A stretch of DNA of 62,199 bases from Ameyamaea chiangmaiensis (GTDB taxonomy: Bacteria > Pseudomonadota > Alphaproteobacteria > Acetobacterales > Acetobacteraceae), in the NCBI RefSeq assembly GCF_025995235.1, contig NZ_BAPT01000002.1, positions 1-62,199 on the forward strand, in the 5' to 3' direction. Shown here in pieces: positions 32,393 to 41,143 of the stretch (position 1 is the stretch's first letter; every line of letters starts with the position of its first letter). A model generated the notes under the pieces. The model was not told where the DNA came from and searched no databases. It saw nothing but the letters and a program-made list of their open reading frames with translations. The position numbers were made by a program, and so were the translations under genes.

Positions 32393-35275
32393 ATGTCCGA
32401 GACCGCCGACCCGTCCGCCACGAAGGACCTCTACCGCGAGACGGTGTTCCTTCCGAAGACCTCGTTCCCCATGCGCGGCAACCTGCCGACGCGTGAGCCG
32501 GAGATTCTGGCGCGTTGGGCGGAGACGGGACTGGACGCGGCCATTGCGCGCAAGGATGCCGGGCGTCCGGTCTTCACCCTGCATGACGGGCCGCCCTATG
32601 CGAACGGCCATCTCCATATCGGTCATGCGTTGAACAAGATCCTCAAGGACGTGATCAACCGCGCGCACCGTATGGCGGGCTACGCCGTGCGCTATGTGCC
32701 GGGCTGGGACTGCCACGGCCTGCCGATCGAATGGCGGATCGAGGAACAGTATCGCAAGGCCGGGCGCGACAAGGATGCGGTTCCGCTGCTCGATTTCCGG
32801 GCCGAATGTCGGGCCTACGCCCAGACCTGGCTCGACACGCAGGCGGCCGAATTCAAGCGGCTAGGTGTGCAGGCGGACTGGTCGCATCGGTACGCGACGA
32901 TGGACTTCGCCTCCGAAGCCGCCATCGTGGGCGAGATCGGCAAGTTCCTGCTCAACGGCAGTCTGTATCGCGGCCTGCGCCCGGTGATGTGGAGCCCGGT
33001 CGAGAAGACCGCGCTGGCCGAAGCCGAGATCGAATACCACGATCACACCTCGACCACGATTTTCGTCGCATTTCCGTTCGTGCACGACGCCACCCCCGGC
33101 CAGGCGCTGGAGGATGTGTCGGCCGTGATCTGGACCACCACGCCGTGGACCATCCCGGGCAATCGCGCCATCGCCTATGGTCCGGACATCACCTATGCCG
33201 TGGTGCGCGTCGACGGCACGGTGGACGGGGCGGCGCTGCGTGATGGCGCGAAGATCCTGATCGCCGAAGGGCTGATCGGCGCGGTGTGCGAGGCGGCCGG
33301 GATCACGGCCCACCACGTGCTGTATACGTTGCCCGGCAGCGCGCTTGAGGGATCGGTCGCCGCCCATCCCCTGCGCGGCCAGGGCTATGATTTCGAGGTT
33401 CCTTTGCTGGGTGGCGCGTTTGTCACCACCGACGCGGGCACGGGACTGGTGCATATGGCACCCGCGCACGGGCCGGACGACTTCGTGCTGTCCCGCCTGC
33501 ATGGTGTCGAGGTGCCTGAACTGGTCGAGGGCGACGGTCGCTATGCCGACTGGGTGCCGCTGTTCGCCGGTACGCACGTGTTCAAGGCCGCCGATCCGGT
33601 CTGCGAGGCGCTGGCTGCCGCGATGCAGACGGCAAACGAACAGGATGACTCACCGTCAGGTCTGGTGGCCCGGGCCTCGTTGACCCACTCCTATCCTCAT
33701 TCGTGGCGTTCGCGTGCGCCCATCATCTATCGCGCGACGCCGCAATGGTTCATCGCCATGGACGGCGAGACCGAGCTTCGAACCCACGCGCTTGAGGCGC
33801 TGGAGGACGTGACCTTCGTGCCGGAGCAGGCGCGCAATCGTCTGACCTCGATGGTCGCAGGACGTCCCGACTGGTGCATCTCGCGCCAGCGTGCCTGGGG
33901 CGTGCCGATCGCTGTTTTCGTCGAAAAGCGCTCTGGCGATGTGCTGCGCGACCCAGCGGTGATGGAGCGGATCGTTGCGGCCTTCCGGGCCGAGGGCGCC
34001 GATGCGTGGTACACGTCCCCGCCCGCGCGCTTCCTTGGGGAGGGGCGTAACCCCGACGACTACGAACAGGTGTTCGACATCGTCGATGTCTGGTTCGAGA
34101 GCGGCTCGACCCATGCCTTCGTGCTGGGCCCGGACGGGTTGCACTTCCCGGCCGACCTGTATCTGGAGGGGTCGGACCAGCATCGCGGCTGGTTCCAGGC
34201 GTCGCTGCTGGAAAGCGTGGGAACGCGTGGTGTCGCCCCGTTCCGCGCGTTGGTGACCAACGGCTTCGTGCTCGACGAGCAGGGGCGCAAGATGTCGAAA
34301 TCGCTGGGCAATGTCGTCGCCCCGCAGGACGTCAACGACTCGCTGGGCGCGGATATCCTGCGCCTGTGGGTGATGAATTCCGACACCAACGAGGACCTGC
34401 GGATCGGCAAGGAGATCCTCAAGCAGCAGGGCGAGCTTTATCGCCGCCTGCGCAACACGCTGCGCTGGCTCCTCGGTGCGCTTGACGGGTTCACCGAGGA
34501 CGAACGCGTGCCCTACGCCGAACTGCCGGAGCTGGAGCGGTGGGTGCTGCATCGCCTTGGCGAGCTCGGCGGTCTGGTGGCGCGCGCGGTCGAGACCCAT
34601 GAGTGGGTCGGCGTCTATCCGGCCCTGCACGGGTTCTGTGCGACCGACCTGTCTGCCTTCTATTTCGATGTGCGCAAGGACGCGCTGTATTGCGACGCGC
34701 CCAACGACCTCAAACGCCGCGCTGCGCGGACGGTGCTGGACCACCTGCATCGCTGCTTGTGCACGTGGCTGGCCCCGGTGCTGGTGTTCACGGCCGAAGA
34801 AGCGTGGAGTGCCCGTTTTGGGACCGCCGAGAGCGTTCACCTTCAGGATTTCCCCGATCTGCCGACGCACTGGCACGACCCGGTCCTTGCCGAACGCTGG
34901 ATGAGCCTGCGGGCCGTGCGCCGGATCCTGACGACCGAGATCGAGGTCGCGCGGCGCGAGGGTCTGATCGGGGCGGCGTTGCAGGCGGCGATCGAACTGC
35001 CTTTGTCGGAGGCCGAGGCCGCGCTGTTCGCCGGGGTGGACTGGGCGGAACTGGCTATTGTCTCGGGCGTGGACGTGCTGGTGATCCCGGGCTCGGCGTC
35101 GTTGTATCTGGATGAGGCCGGCACGGGTGAACCGCATGGGCCGCCGGTCGTCCGCGTGGCCAGCGGCGAAAAATGTGCCCGATGCTGGAAGGTGCTCGAC
35201 GAAGTGGGGCAGCATGCCGCCCATCCGACGCTGTGTCTGCGTTGCGCGGGTGTTGTCGAGAGTGCGACATCGTGA
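32393..35275 (+). CDS. ileS: Isoleucine--tRNA ligase
   Basis: This 960-residue class I synthetase has the HIGH motif in GHLHIGHALNKILK, the CP1 editing domain in the middle (about 190-390), KMSKS in GRKMSKSLGN and an anticodon-binding domain. A C-terminal zinc finger has CARCWK and CLRC. The length and zinc finger are typical of bacterial IleRS type 1. The gene ends in a 4-base overlap with lspA. The 176 bases between ribF and ileS hold no further feature that I can support. Confidence 0.97.
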   Translation: MSETADPSATKDLYRETVFLPKTSFPMRGNLPTREPEILARWAETGLDAAIARKDAGRPVFTLHDGPPYANGHLHIGHALNKILKDVINRAHRMAGYAVRYVPGWDCHGLPIEWRIEEQYRKAGRDKDAVPLLDFRAECRAYAQTWLDTQAAEFKRLGVQADWSHRYATMDFASEAAIVGEIGKFLLNGSLYRGLRPVMWSPVEKTALAEAEIEYHDHTSTTIFVAFPFVHDATPGQALEDVSAVIWTTTPWTIPGNRAIAYGPDITYAVVRVDGTVDGAALRDGAKILIAEGLIGAVCEAAGITAHHVLYTLPGSALEGSVAAHPLRGQGYDFEVPLLGGAFVTTDAGTGLVHMAPAHGPDDFVLSRLHGVEVPELVEGDGRYADWVPLFAGTHVFKAADPVCEALAAAMQTANEQDDSPSGLVARASLTHSYPHSWRSRAPIIYRATPQWFIAMDGETELRTHALEALEDVTFVPEQARNRLTSMVAGRPDWCISRQRAWGVPIAVFVEKRSGDVLRDPAVMERIVAAFRAEGADAWYTSPPARFLGEGRNPDDYEQVFDIVDVWFESGSTHAFVLGPDGLHFPADLYLEGSDQHRGWFQASLLESVGTRGVAPFRALVTNGFVLDEQGRKMSKSLGNVVAPQDVNDSLGADILRLWVMNSDTNEDLRIGKEILKQQGELYRRLRNTLRWLLGALDGFTEDERVPYAELPELERWVLHRLGELGGLVARAVETHEWVGVYPALHGFCATDLSAFYFDVRKDALYCDAPNDLKRRAARTVLDHLHRCLCTWLAPVLVFTAEEAWSARFGTAESVHLQDFPDLPTHWHDPVLAERWMSLRAVRRILTTEIEVARREGLIGAALQAAIELPLSEAEAALFAGVDWAELAIVSGVDVLVIPGSASLYLDEAGTGEPHGPPVVRVASGEKCARCWKVLDEVGQHAAHPTLCLRCAGVVESATS

Positions 35276-35784
35276 GCCCTGCGCGGCGCCTGATGACGCG
35301 TGGCCGCAGTCGGGGTCGGTATATGGGGCTGGGTGCCCTGCTGTTTGTTCTGGTGCTGGCCGCCGATCAGTTCAGCAAATACTGGATCCTGTCCGTCTAT
35401 GATCTGCCGGCCAAACGATCGGTCGCGATCCTGCCGTTCCTGAATTTCACCATGGTCTGGAACCATGCGGTGACGTTCGGGATGTTCGGCCATTCCGGCG
35501 CCGGGCCGCTGCTGTTCGCCGCGGTCGCGCTGGCCGTGGTGTGCGCGCTGGCCGTCTGGATGAGCCGCACGGCGGATCCTCTGGTGGCGGCCGCGCTTGG
35601 CGCGATCTGCGGGGGCGCGATCGGCAATGTGGTCGACCGGTTGCGGTTCGGGGCCGTCGTCGATTTCATCCATGCCCATGCGTTCGGCTGGTCGTGGTAT
35701 GTGTTCAACGTGGCCGACTCGGCCATCGTCTGCGGTGTGGGCGTGCTGTTGCTGACCAGCCTAAGCGAGGGACGACGCGGCTGA
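35272..35784 (+). CDS. lspA: Lipoprotein signal peptidase
   Basis: The 170-residue protein has four predicted membrane helices and both catalytic aspartates, in NVVDRLRFGAVVDFI and FNVADSAIV. LspA removes the signal peptide of diacylglyceryl-modified prolipoproteins. The GTG at 35272 overlaps the ileS stop by 4 bases; an ATG seven codons later is an alternative. Several lipoproteins in this window (for example at 22.6, 28.4 and 36.0 kb) would be its substrates. Confidence 0.94.
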   Translation: MSPARRLMTRGRSRGRYMGLGALLFVLVLAADQFSKYWILSVYDLPAKRSVAILPFLNFTMVWNHAVTFGMFGHSGAGPLLFAAVALAVVCALAVWMSRTADPLVAAALGAICGGAIGNVVDRLRFGAVVDFIHAHAFGWSWYVFNVADSAIVCGVGVLLLTSLSEGRRG

Positions 35785-35959
35785 GTGCTGTCCGTGGCAG
35801 CGGCGCTTGCCCGCATGGGTGCGGCAGGGTAGAGCAGGGTACGGCTTTTGCTCCGGTCCGCCATGCGTGGCGGGCAGGGGTTGGGTGTGACGACGGGTCA
35901 GGCTTTCTTCGCGCGCGGCGCGGAGCGGTCCCCGAGAGACGGATGTTCCAGAGGCGATC

Positions 35960-36505
35960 ATGGCTGTGAAGGCGAGCTTGCGAATCATTCCGGTCCTGGG
36001 CGCGATCGCCGGGTCCGTGGCCCTGTCCGGTTGCTCGGGCGCGGAGGCCGCGCGCGCCTTCGGGCTGGAGCGTTCGGTGCCGGACGAATACACGGTGACC
36101 ACCCGCGCGCCCCTGTCGATGCCGCCGTCGGAAGAACTGACCGCGCCCAACGTCAACGGGCAGGCCACCCCCTCTCTGGATCAGAGCCCGCGCATGCAGG
36201 CGCTGGAGACCCTGTCGCCGAACGTGGCGCTACAGGGTGTGAACGGGCAGTCGAGCGCCGGGCAGAGCACGCTTGTCGGCCAGGCGCGCGCCGCGGCCGC
36301 CACGCCCGACAATGGCGAACTCGGCGCACCGGGCGCGGGTTTCGTGGACCAGTTGATGGTGTGGAAGTCCGGCTCCGGCTCGGTGGTCGACGGCAAGGCC
36401 GAGAACGAGCGTCTGAAGCAGGATTCGGCTCTTGGTCGCGACCCCACGTCCGGCGTGACTCCGACCGTGAAAGCGAAGAAATCGAGCTTCCTCGGTATTT
36501 TCTGA
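35960..36505 (+). CDS. bamF: DUF3035 lipoprotein, BamF-type
   Basis: The 181-residue protein has a lipobox (SVALSGCSG) and the DUF3035 signature near residue 40, the phrase PDEYTVTTRAPLSMPPSEEL. This family is found next to lspA in alphaproteobacteria and is described as a subunit (BamF) of the outer-membrane beta-barrel assembly complex. The rest is low-complexity, ending in a basic KAKKSSFLGIF. The gene name rests on the motif and the lspA context, not on measured function. Confidence 0.75.
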   Translation: MAVKASLRIIPVLGAIAGSVALSGCSGAEAARAFGLERSVPDEYTVTTRAPLSMPPSEELTAPNVNGQATPSLDQSPRMQALETLSPNVALQGVNGQSSAGQSTLVGQARAAAATPDNGELGAPGAGFVDQLMVWKSGSGSVVDGKAENERLKQDSALGRDPTSGVTPTVKAKKSSFLGIF

Positions 36506-36578
36506 GCGACGGCTCGCGGCCCGTCCGTGACCGTGCGCCGCTGGTAACGCTGGGGTTTTCGGCACGGTCGGCCCGGAC

Positions 36579-38393
36579 ATGATGCAGCCTGTCATCCGCC
36601 GCCTGTCCGAGGCGGTTATCAACCGGATCGCCGCCGGCGAGGTGATCGAGCGCCCAGCCGCCGCGGTCAAGGAATTGGTTGAGAACGCGATCGACGCCGG
36701 GGCACGGCGCATAACGGTCGTGTTGCGCGGCGGGGGCACCGAGCGCATCGAAATCGTCGATGATGGTTGCGGCATGACGCCCGACGGGCTTCTGCTGGCG
36801 GTCGAGCGGCATTGCACCTCCAAACTTGCCGATGAGTCTCTGGTCCGGATCGCGACACTGGGATTCCGCGGCGAGGCCCTGCCGTCGATCGGTGCGGCGG
36901 CGCGCCTGTCCATCACCTCGCGCGTGCGTGGGGGTGACGGGGCGTGGCGTGTGCGGGTGGAGGGTGGCCTGCTGACGCCGCCGGAGCCAGCCTCCGGCCC
37001 CGATGGCACCCGCGTCGTGGTGGAAGACCTGTTCTTTGCCACCCCCGCGCGGCGGAAATTCCTCAAGAGCGCGCGAGTGGAGGGCAGCCACGCCGAAGCG
37101 GTGGTGCGCCGTCTGGCGCTGGCGGCGCCCGGGGTGGGCTTCACCCTGCGGCTTGATGAACGGGTGGTGTTCGACCTGCCGTCGCAGGACCCGCTGGCCC
37201 GCGCGCAGGCGATCCTGGGGGCGGCCGATGTGGACGGCTTCATCCCGGTCGAGGGTGTGCGCGGCGACCTGCGGCTGGAGGGGCATGTCTGCGGACCGGC
37301 CGTGACACGCCCATCGGCGAGCGGCCAGGTGATTCTGGTCAATAACCGCCCCGTCGTGGACCCGGTGCTGCGCACCGCCGTGCGCGTGGCCTACCGTCAG
37401 CTCATCGAATTCGGCCGTCACCCGGTGGTCGCCCTGCATCTGAGCGTGCCGCCGGACCAGGTCGACGTGAATGTGCATCCGGCCAAAACCGAACTGCGTT
37501 TCGCGGACGAGGCCGCCGTGCGTGCGCTGGTGATCGGCAGCGTTCAGCGGGCTCTGGGCGCGGGGGCCGGTATCGCGGGCGCGCGTCCGGTGTTGCAGGG
37601 GCGGCCGCCCGCGCGCGGCGGCATCGCCTATCCGCCCCCGGACCGGCGCCCGGACCCGGTGCGTCCGCCGGCACCCGGCGCCGGGTTCGCCGAGACGCGT
37701 CTGGCCCTTGGTGACGAGCCGTCGGCGCGCGTGCCGGACCCGGCGTCGCCAGCCCCGGCTTTTGAGAGCGCCCTCGGGGACGACGTGCCGAGCGAGCATC
37801 CGCTTGGCGCGCCCGTGGCGCAGGTGCTCGACACCTACATCATCGCCACGGCCCCGGACGGGGATCTGGTGCTGGTCGATCAGCATGCCGCGCATGAACG
37901 CCTGACGCATGAAGCGCTCCGAGCGCAATATCTGGGGGGGCACGTCAATGCCCAGCGTCTGCTGCTGCCGGCTGTGATCGATATGCGGCGTGCGCATGCC
38001 GATCTGCTGCTGGCGCAGGCGCCCGCGCTCGCCCGGTTGGGGGTGGAGATTGAATCCTTCGGCCCGGGCACGGTGCTGGTGCGTGCGCTTCCGGCCCTGT
38101 TGGGCACGACCGACCCGGCGCCTCTGCTGCGTGATCTGGCCGACGAGCTGGAGACGGAGGGGCTTGCGACGCCGGAGGAGGCCGCTGTGCTGGACGGGCG
38201 GCTGGATGCGGTCATTGCGCGCATGGCGTGTCACGGCTCGATCAGGGCCGGACGGCGGCTGAGCCGTGAGGAAATGTCGGCCCTGCTGCGCCAGATGGAG
38301 GTGACGCCACGGGCGGGAACGTGCTCGCACGGGCGTCCGACATGGCTGAAACTCACGCGTCACGAGATCGAACGGATGTTCGGCCGGCGCTGA
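36579..38393 (+). CDS. mutL: DNA mismatch repair protein MutL
   Basis: The 604-residue protein has the GHKL ATPase motifs ENAIDAGARRITV, DDGCGM and TLGFRGEALPSI, and after a Pro-rich linker (about 330-400) the C-terminal dimerisation domain. The endonuclease motif DQHA(x)2E(x)4E is intact (DQHAAHERLTHE), with supporting cysteine motifs ACHGSI and CSHGRP. So this MutL should nick DNA itself, as expected in bacteria without MutH. mutL stands alone after bamF. Confidence 0.96.
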   Translation: MMQPVIRRLSEAVINRIAAGEVIERPAAAVKELVENAIDAGARRITVVLRGGGTERIEIVDDGCGMTPDGLLLAVERHCTSKLADESLVRIATLGFRGEALPSIGAAARLSITSRVRGGDGAWRVRVEGGLLTPPEPASGPDGTRVVVEDLFFATPARRKFLKSARVEGSHAEAVVRRLALAAPGVGFTLRLDERVVFDLPSQDPLARAQAILGAADVDGFIPVEGVRGDLRLEGHVCGPAVTRPSASGQVILVNNRPVVDPVLRTAVRVAYRQLIEFGRHPVVALHLSVPPDQVDVNVHPAKTELRFADEAAVRALVIGSVQRALGAGAGIAGARPVLQGRPPARGGIAYPPPDRRPDPVRPPAPGAGFAETRLALGDEPSARVPDPASPAPAFESALGDDVPSEHPLGAPVAQVLDTYIIATAPDGDLVLVDQHAAHERLTHEALRAQYLGGHVNAQRLLLPAVIDMRRAHADLLLAQAPALARLGVEIESFGPGTVLVRALPALLGTTDPAPLLRDLADELETEGLATPEEAAVLDGRLDAVIARMACHGSIRAGRRLSREEMSALLRQMEVTPRAGTCSHGRPTWLKLTRHEIERMFGRR

Positions 38394-38502
38394 GGTTGCG
38401 CCGAACCTCACGTGATCGGGAGAACGTGAACCGCCCGTTGGGTAGCCACAGGCTTCCGGGGGGGATACACTCCGCGCAATCTGTCTGGTCGAGAGAGTTG
38501 CG

Positions 38503-40017
38503 GTGGCCCCCTATCTGCTTCCCCTGATTACGTTTCTTCCCCTCCTCGGCGCGCTGGGGCTCCTTCTGGCACGGGGGAGTGCGGACGCGGTGCAGGCGTC
38601 GTCGCGCTGGGTCGCGCTGTGGACCAGTCTGGTGGTGTTCGCACTGTCGGTGATGATGTGGCTTGGGTTCGATCCGCATCTGGCGGGCGCGCAGTTCGAG
38701 GTCCAGCACGCGTGGATGCCTGCCTTCGGGGTGTCGTACCATGCGGGTGTCGATGGCATCAGTCTGGTGTTCGTGCTGCTGACGACCTTCCTTACACCAC
38801 TCTCCATCGCGGCATCGTGGACGCTCATCACGACCCGGGTCCGCGACTACATGATCGCGGTTTTGTTGCTGGAAACGACGCTGATCGGGTTGTTTTCCGC
38901 CCTTGATCTGGTCGTGTTCTACATTTTCTACGAAGCGACGTTGATCCCCGGCAGCCTGATGATCGGCATCTGGGGTGGCCCCAGGCGGATTTGGGCGTCG
39001 TTGCAGTTCTTCCTGTTCACCTTCGGCGGTTCGCTGTTCATGCTGCTGGCGTTGATCGCCATGTGGACGGCGGCCGGCACCACGGACATCCCGGCGCTGA
39101 TGCAGGTGAATGTCCCGCCGGCGATGCAGAACTGGCTGTTGCTGGGCTTTCTGATCGCATTCGGCGTGAAGCTGCCGCTGTTTCCGCTGCACGCATGGCT
39201 GCCGGATGCGTACACCGAGGCCCCCGCGCCGGCGACGGCCCTGCTGTCGGGCGTCCTGTCGAAGGCCGGTGCCTACGGCATGCTGCGCTTAGGGGTGTTG
39301 ATGTTCCCCGAAGCGGCGCACCGGTTCGCACCCTATGTGCTGGTGCTGGGTGTCGTGGCGGTGATCTATGCGGCGATCATCGCTCTGGCCCAGACCGACA
39401 TGAAGCGCACGATCGCGTATTCGTCGTTCTCGCACATGGGGCTGATCGCGGTCGGTCTGTTCTCGCTCGACCCCGCCGGTCTGGATGGCGCGATCTTCCA
39501 GATGCTGTCGCATGGCGTGGTGATCGTCGCATTGTTCCTGTGCATTGCCGCGATCGCGTGGCGCACCGAGACGCGCACCATCGACGAGATGGGGGGTGTT
39601 GCTGCCCGGATGCCCAAGCTGGCCGCGCTGGGCATGCTGTTCATCATGGCCAATGTCGGACTGCCCGGCACGGGTGCGTTCGTGGGCGAATGGCTGGTCA
39701 TGATCGGCGCGCTGCATGTGTCGTTCTGGGTGGCCCTGTTCGCTGGGTCCGCCATGATTTTGGGCGCCGTGTATACGCTGGTGCTGTATCGCCGGGTGAT
39801 GTTCGGCGCCGTCAAGGGAACGGCGGCTCTGTTGCGCGATCTTACGGGGGTGGAACTGGCTGTGCTGGTGCCTCTGGCGATCGTCACGCTGTGGATGGGT
39901 ATCCACCCGGACACGTTCCTGCGTCTGTTCGACCCGGTGATCACCAGCGCCTTGGGCGGCCATGCGGCGAACACCGCGTCTGTGGCCCATCAGGCGGTGC
40001 AGGTGGCCGCCCGCTGA
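38503..40017 (+). CDS. nuoM: NADH-quinone oxidoreductase subunit M (orphan)
   Basis: The 504-residue protein has about 14 membrane helices and the NuoM antiporter-like fold. Key proton-path residues are kept: Glu in FYEATLIPG (TM5), Lys in GVKLPLFPLHAWLPDAYTEAP (TM7), Lys in LLSGVLSKAGAYG (TM8) and Glu in GAFVGEWLVM (TM12). No other complex I gene is adjacent; neighbours are mutL and rhtA. The start is GTG after GAGAG. It may belong to a dispersed complex I or be a separate antiporter-like subunit. Confidence 0.85.
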   Translation: MAPYLLPLITFLPLLGALGLLLARGSADAVQASSRWVALWTSLVVFALSVMMWLGFDPHLAGAQFEVQHAWMPAFGVSYHAGVDGISLVFVLLTTFLTPLSIAASWTLITTRVRDYMIAVLLLETTLIGLFSALDLVVFYIFYEATLIPGSLMIGIWGGPRRIWASLQFFLFTFGGSLFMLLALIAMWTAAGTTDIPALMQVNVPPAMQNWLLLGFLIAFGVKLPLFPLHAWLPDAYTEAPAPATALLSGVLSKAGAYGMLRLGVLMFPEAAHRFAPYVLVLGVVAVIYAAIIALAQTDMKRTIAYSSFSHMGLIAVGLFSLDPAGLDGAIFQMLSHGVVIVALFLCIAAIAWRTETRTIDEMGGVAARMPKLAALGMLFIMANVGLPGTGAFVGEWLVMIGALHVSFWVALFAGSAMILGAVYTLVLYRRVMFGAVKGTAALLRDLTGVELAVLVPLAIVTLWMGIHPDTFLRLFDPVITSALGGHAANTASVAHQAVQVAAR

Positions 40018-40076
40018 TCGAGTGAGGGGGCGAGGGGATCGCGCGCGCCCAGACCGGGCTGCGGACGGTCCCCCGG

Positions 40077-40111
40077 CACGTGACGGAGGCGTCCTGCCTG
40101 CCCGTCACGTG
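40077..40111. terminator. Hairpin between convergent nuoM and rhtA
   Basis: The arms CACGTGACGG (40077-40086) and CCGTCACGTG (40102-40111) pair perfectly over 10 bases with a 15-base loop. No T-run follows, so this is a possible bidirectional terminator. Confidence 0.45.
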
Positions 40112-40115
40112 GTCT

Positions 40116-41024
40116 TCAGGCTTCCATGATCTCGGCGATGGTTTCGCTCTTGGGCCGTGACGCGGCGAGGACGTTGCCCAGCGACGCGATGATAATCAGG
40201 CTGATCCCCACACACTGCCAGCCCGACAGCGACTCCCCGAGCAGAAGCCAGCCGCTGAAGCCCGCCACCGCCGGGTCGAGGCTGAACAGCACGCCCAGGT
40301 CGCGTGCGCTCAGACGCCGCATCGCCATCATATCGAGCATGTAGGGCACCGCCGAGGAACACACCGCGACGAACACCGCGCTCAGCAACGCATGCGGATG
40401 GTGCCAGGCGACGGGTGCGGCGGACAGGATGCAGGGCAGGAGTACGATCGATCCCACGGTCATGCCCAGCGTTGCCGTTTGCGGCGCGCTCAGGCGGCCA
40501 CCGATCCGGGTGCCGGTGAGAATATAGGCCGCCCACATGGCCGCCCCGAGCACGCCGTAGAACACGCCCAGCGGATCGAGGCTGGCGCCACTGCTGCCCG
40601 GCCGCAGCAACAGACCCAGACCGGCGACGATAATGGCGGCCCAGAACAGGTCGAGAAGGCGGCGGGAGCCGCTGATGGCCAGAGCAAGAGGCCCCAGAAA
40701 CTCAAGCGCGACGGCAATGCCGATCGGCAGGCGCGCGATGGTCAGGTAGAAGAACAGGTTCATCATCCCCATCGCGACGCCATAGAGCGCGATATCGCGC
40801 TTGAGCGTCCCGGGCAGCGACACGCTGCGCCACGGTCGCCAGACGAGCAGGAGAATGATGGCGGCGAAGCCGATGCGCAGACCGACCGTGCCGACCGGCC
40901 CGAAGATCGGGAACAGGGCCTTGGCGATCGACGCCCCGACCTGATAGGACGCGACGCCGCCGATCAGGCAGGCCATCGCTTCGAGACGCACGCTCTGGCG
41001 TCCTTTGAGAGAGGGAGCGGGCAC
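40116..41024 (-). CDS. rhtA: EamA-family exporter, RhtA-like
   Basis: The 302-residue protein has ten predicted membrane helices in two EamA repeats. It matches RhtA-type threonine/homoserine exporters in phrases such as LPIGIAVALEFLGPL and SSAVPYMLDMMAMRRL. It would export threonine, homoserine or related amino acids from the cytoplasm. The start is uncertain: GTG at 41024, or a GTG 11 codons later that has a better AAGGA site. The substrate is assumed from similarity. Confidence 0.82.
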   Translation of the reverse strand: MPAPSLKGRQSVRLEAMACLIGGVASYQVGASIAKALFPIFGPVGTVGLRIGFAAIILLLVWRPWRSVSLPGTLKRDIALYGVAMGMMNLFFYLTIARLPIGIAVALEFLGPLALAISGSRRLLDLFWAAIIVAGLGLLLRPGSSGASLDPLGVFYGVLGAAMWAAYILTGTRIGGRLSAPQTATLGMTVGSIVLLPCILSAAPVAWHHPHALLSAVFVAVCSSAVPYMLDMMAMRRLSARDLGVLFSLDPAVAGFSGWLLLGESLSGWQCVGISLIIIASLGNVLAASRPKSETIAEIMEA

Positions 41025-41143
41025 GGGACGAGGTCGCTTTGCGGGGGTGAACGGTGCCCGCGTCAGCAGGCCGTATCCTGCCCGCTTTGCCGTATAGTTC
41101 CCCGGTTTGGCAAGGGCTTGCGGCGCGGCGCACCCCTGTTGTG

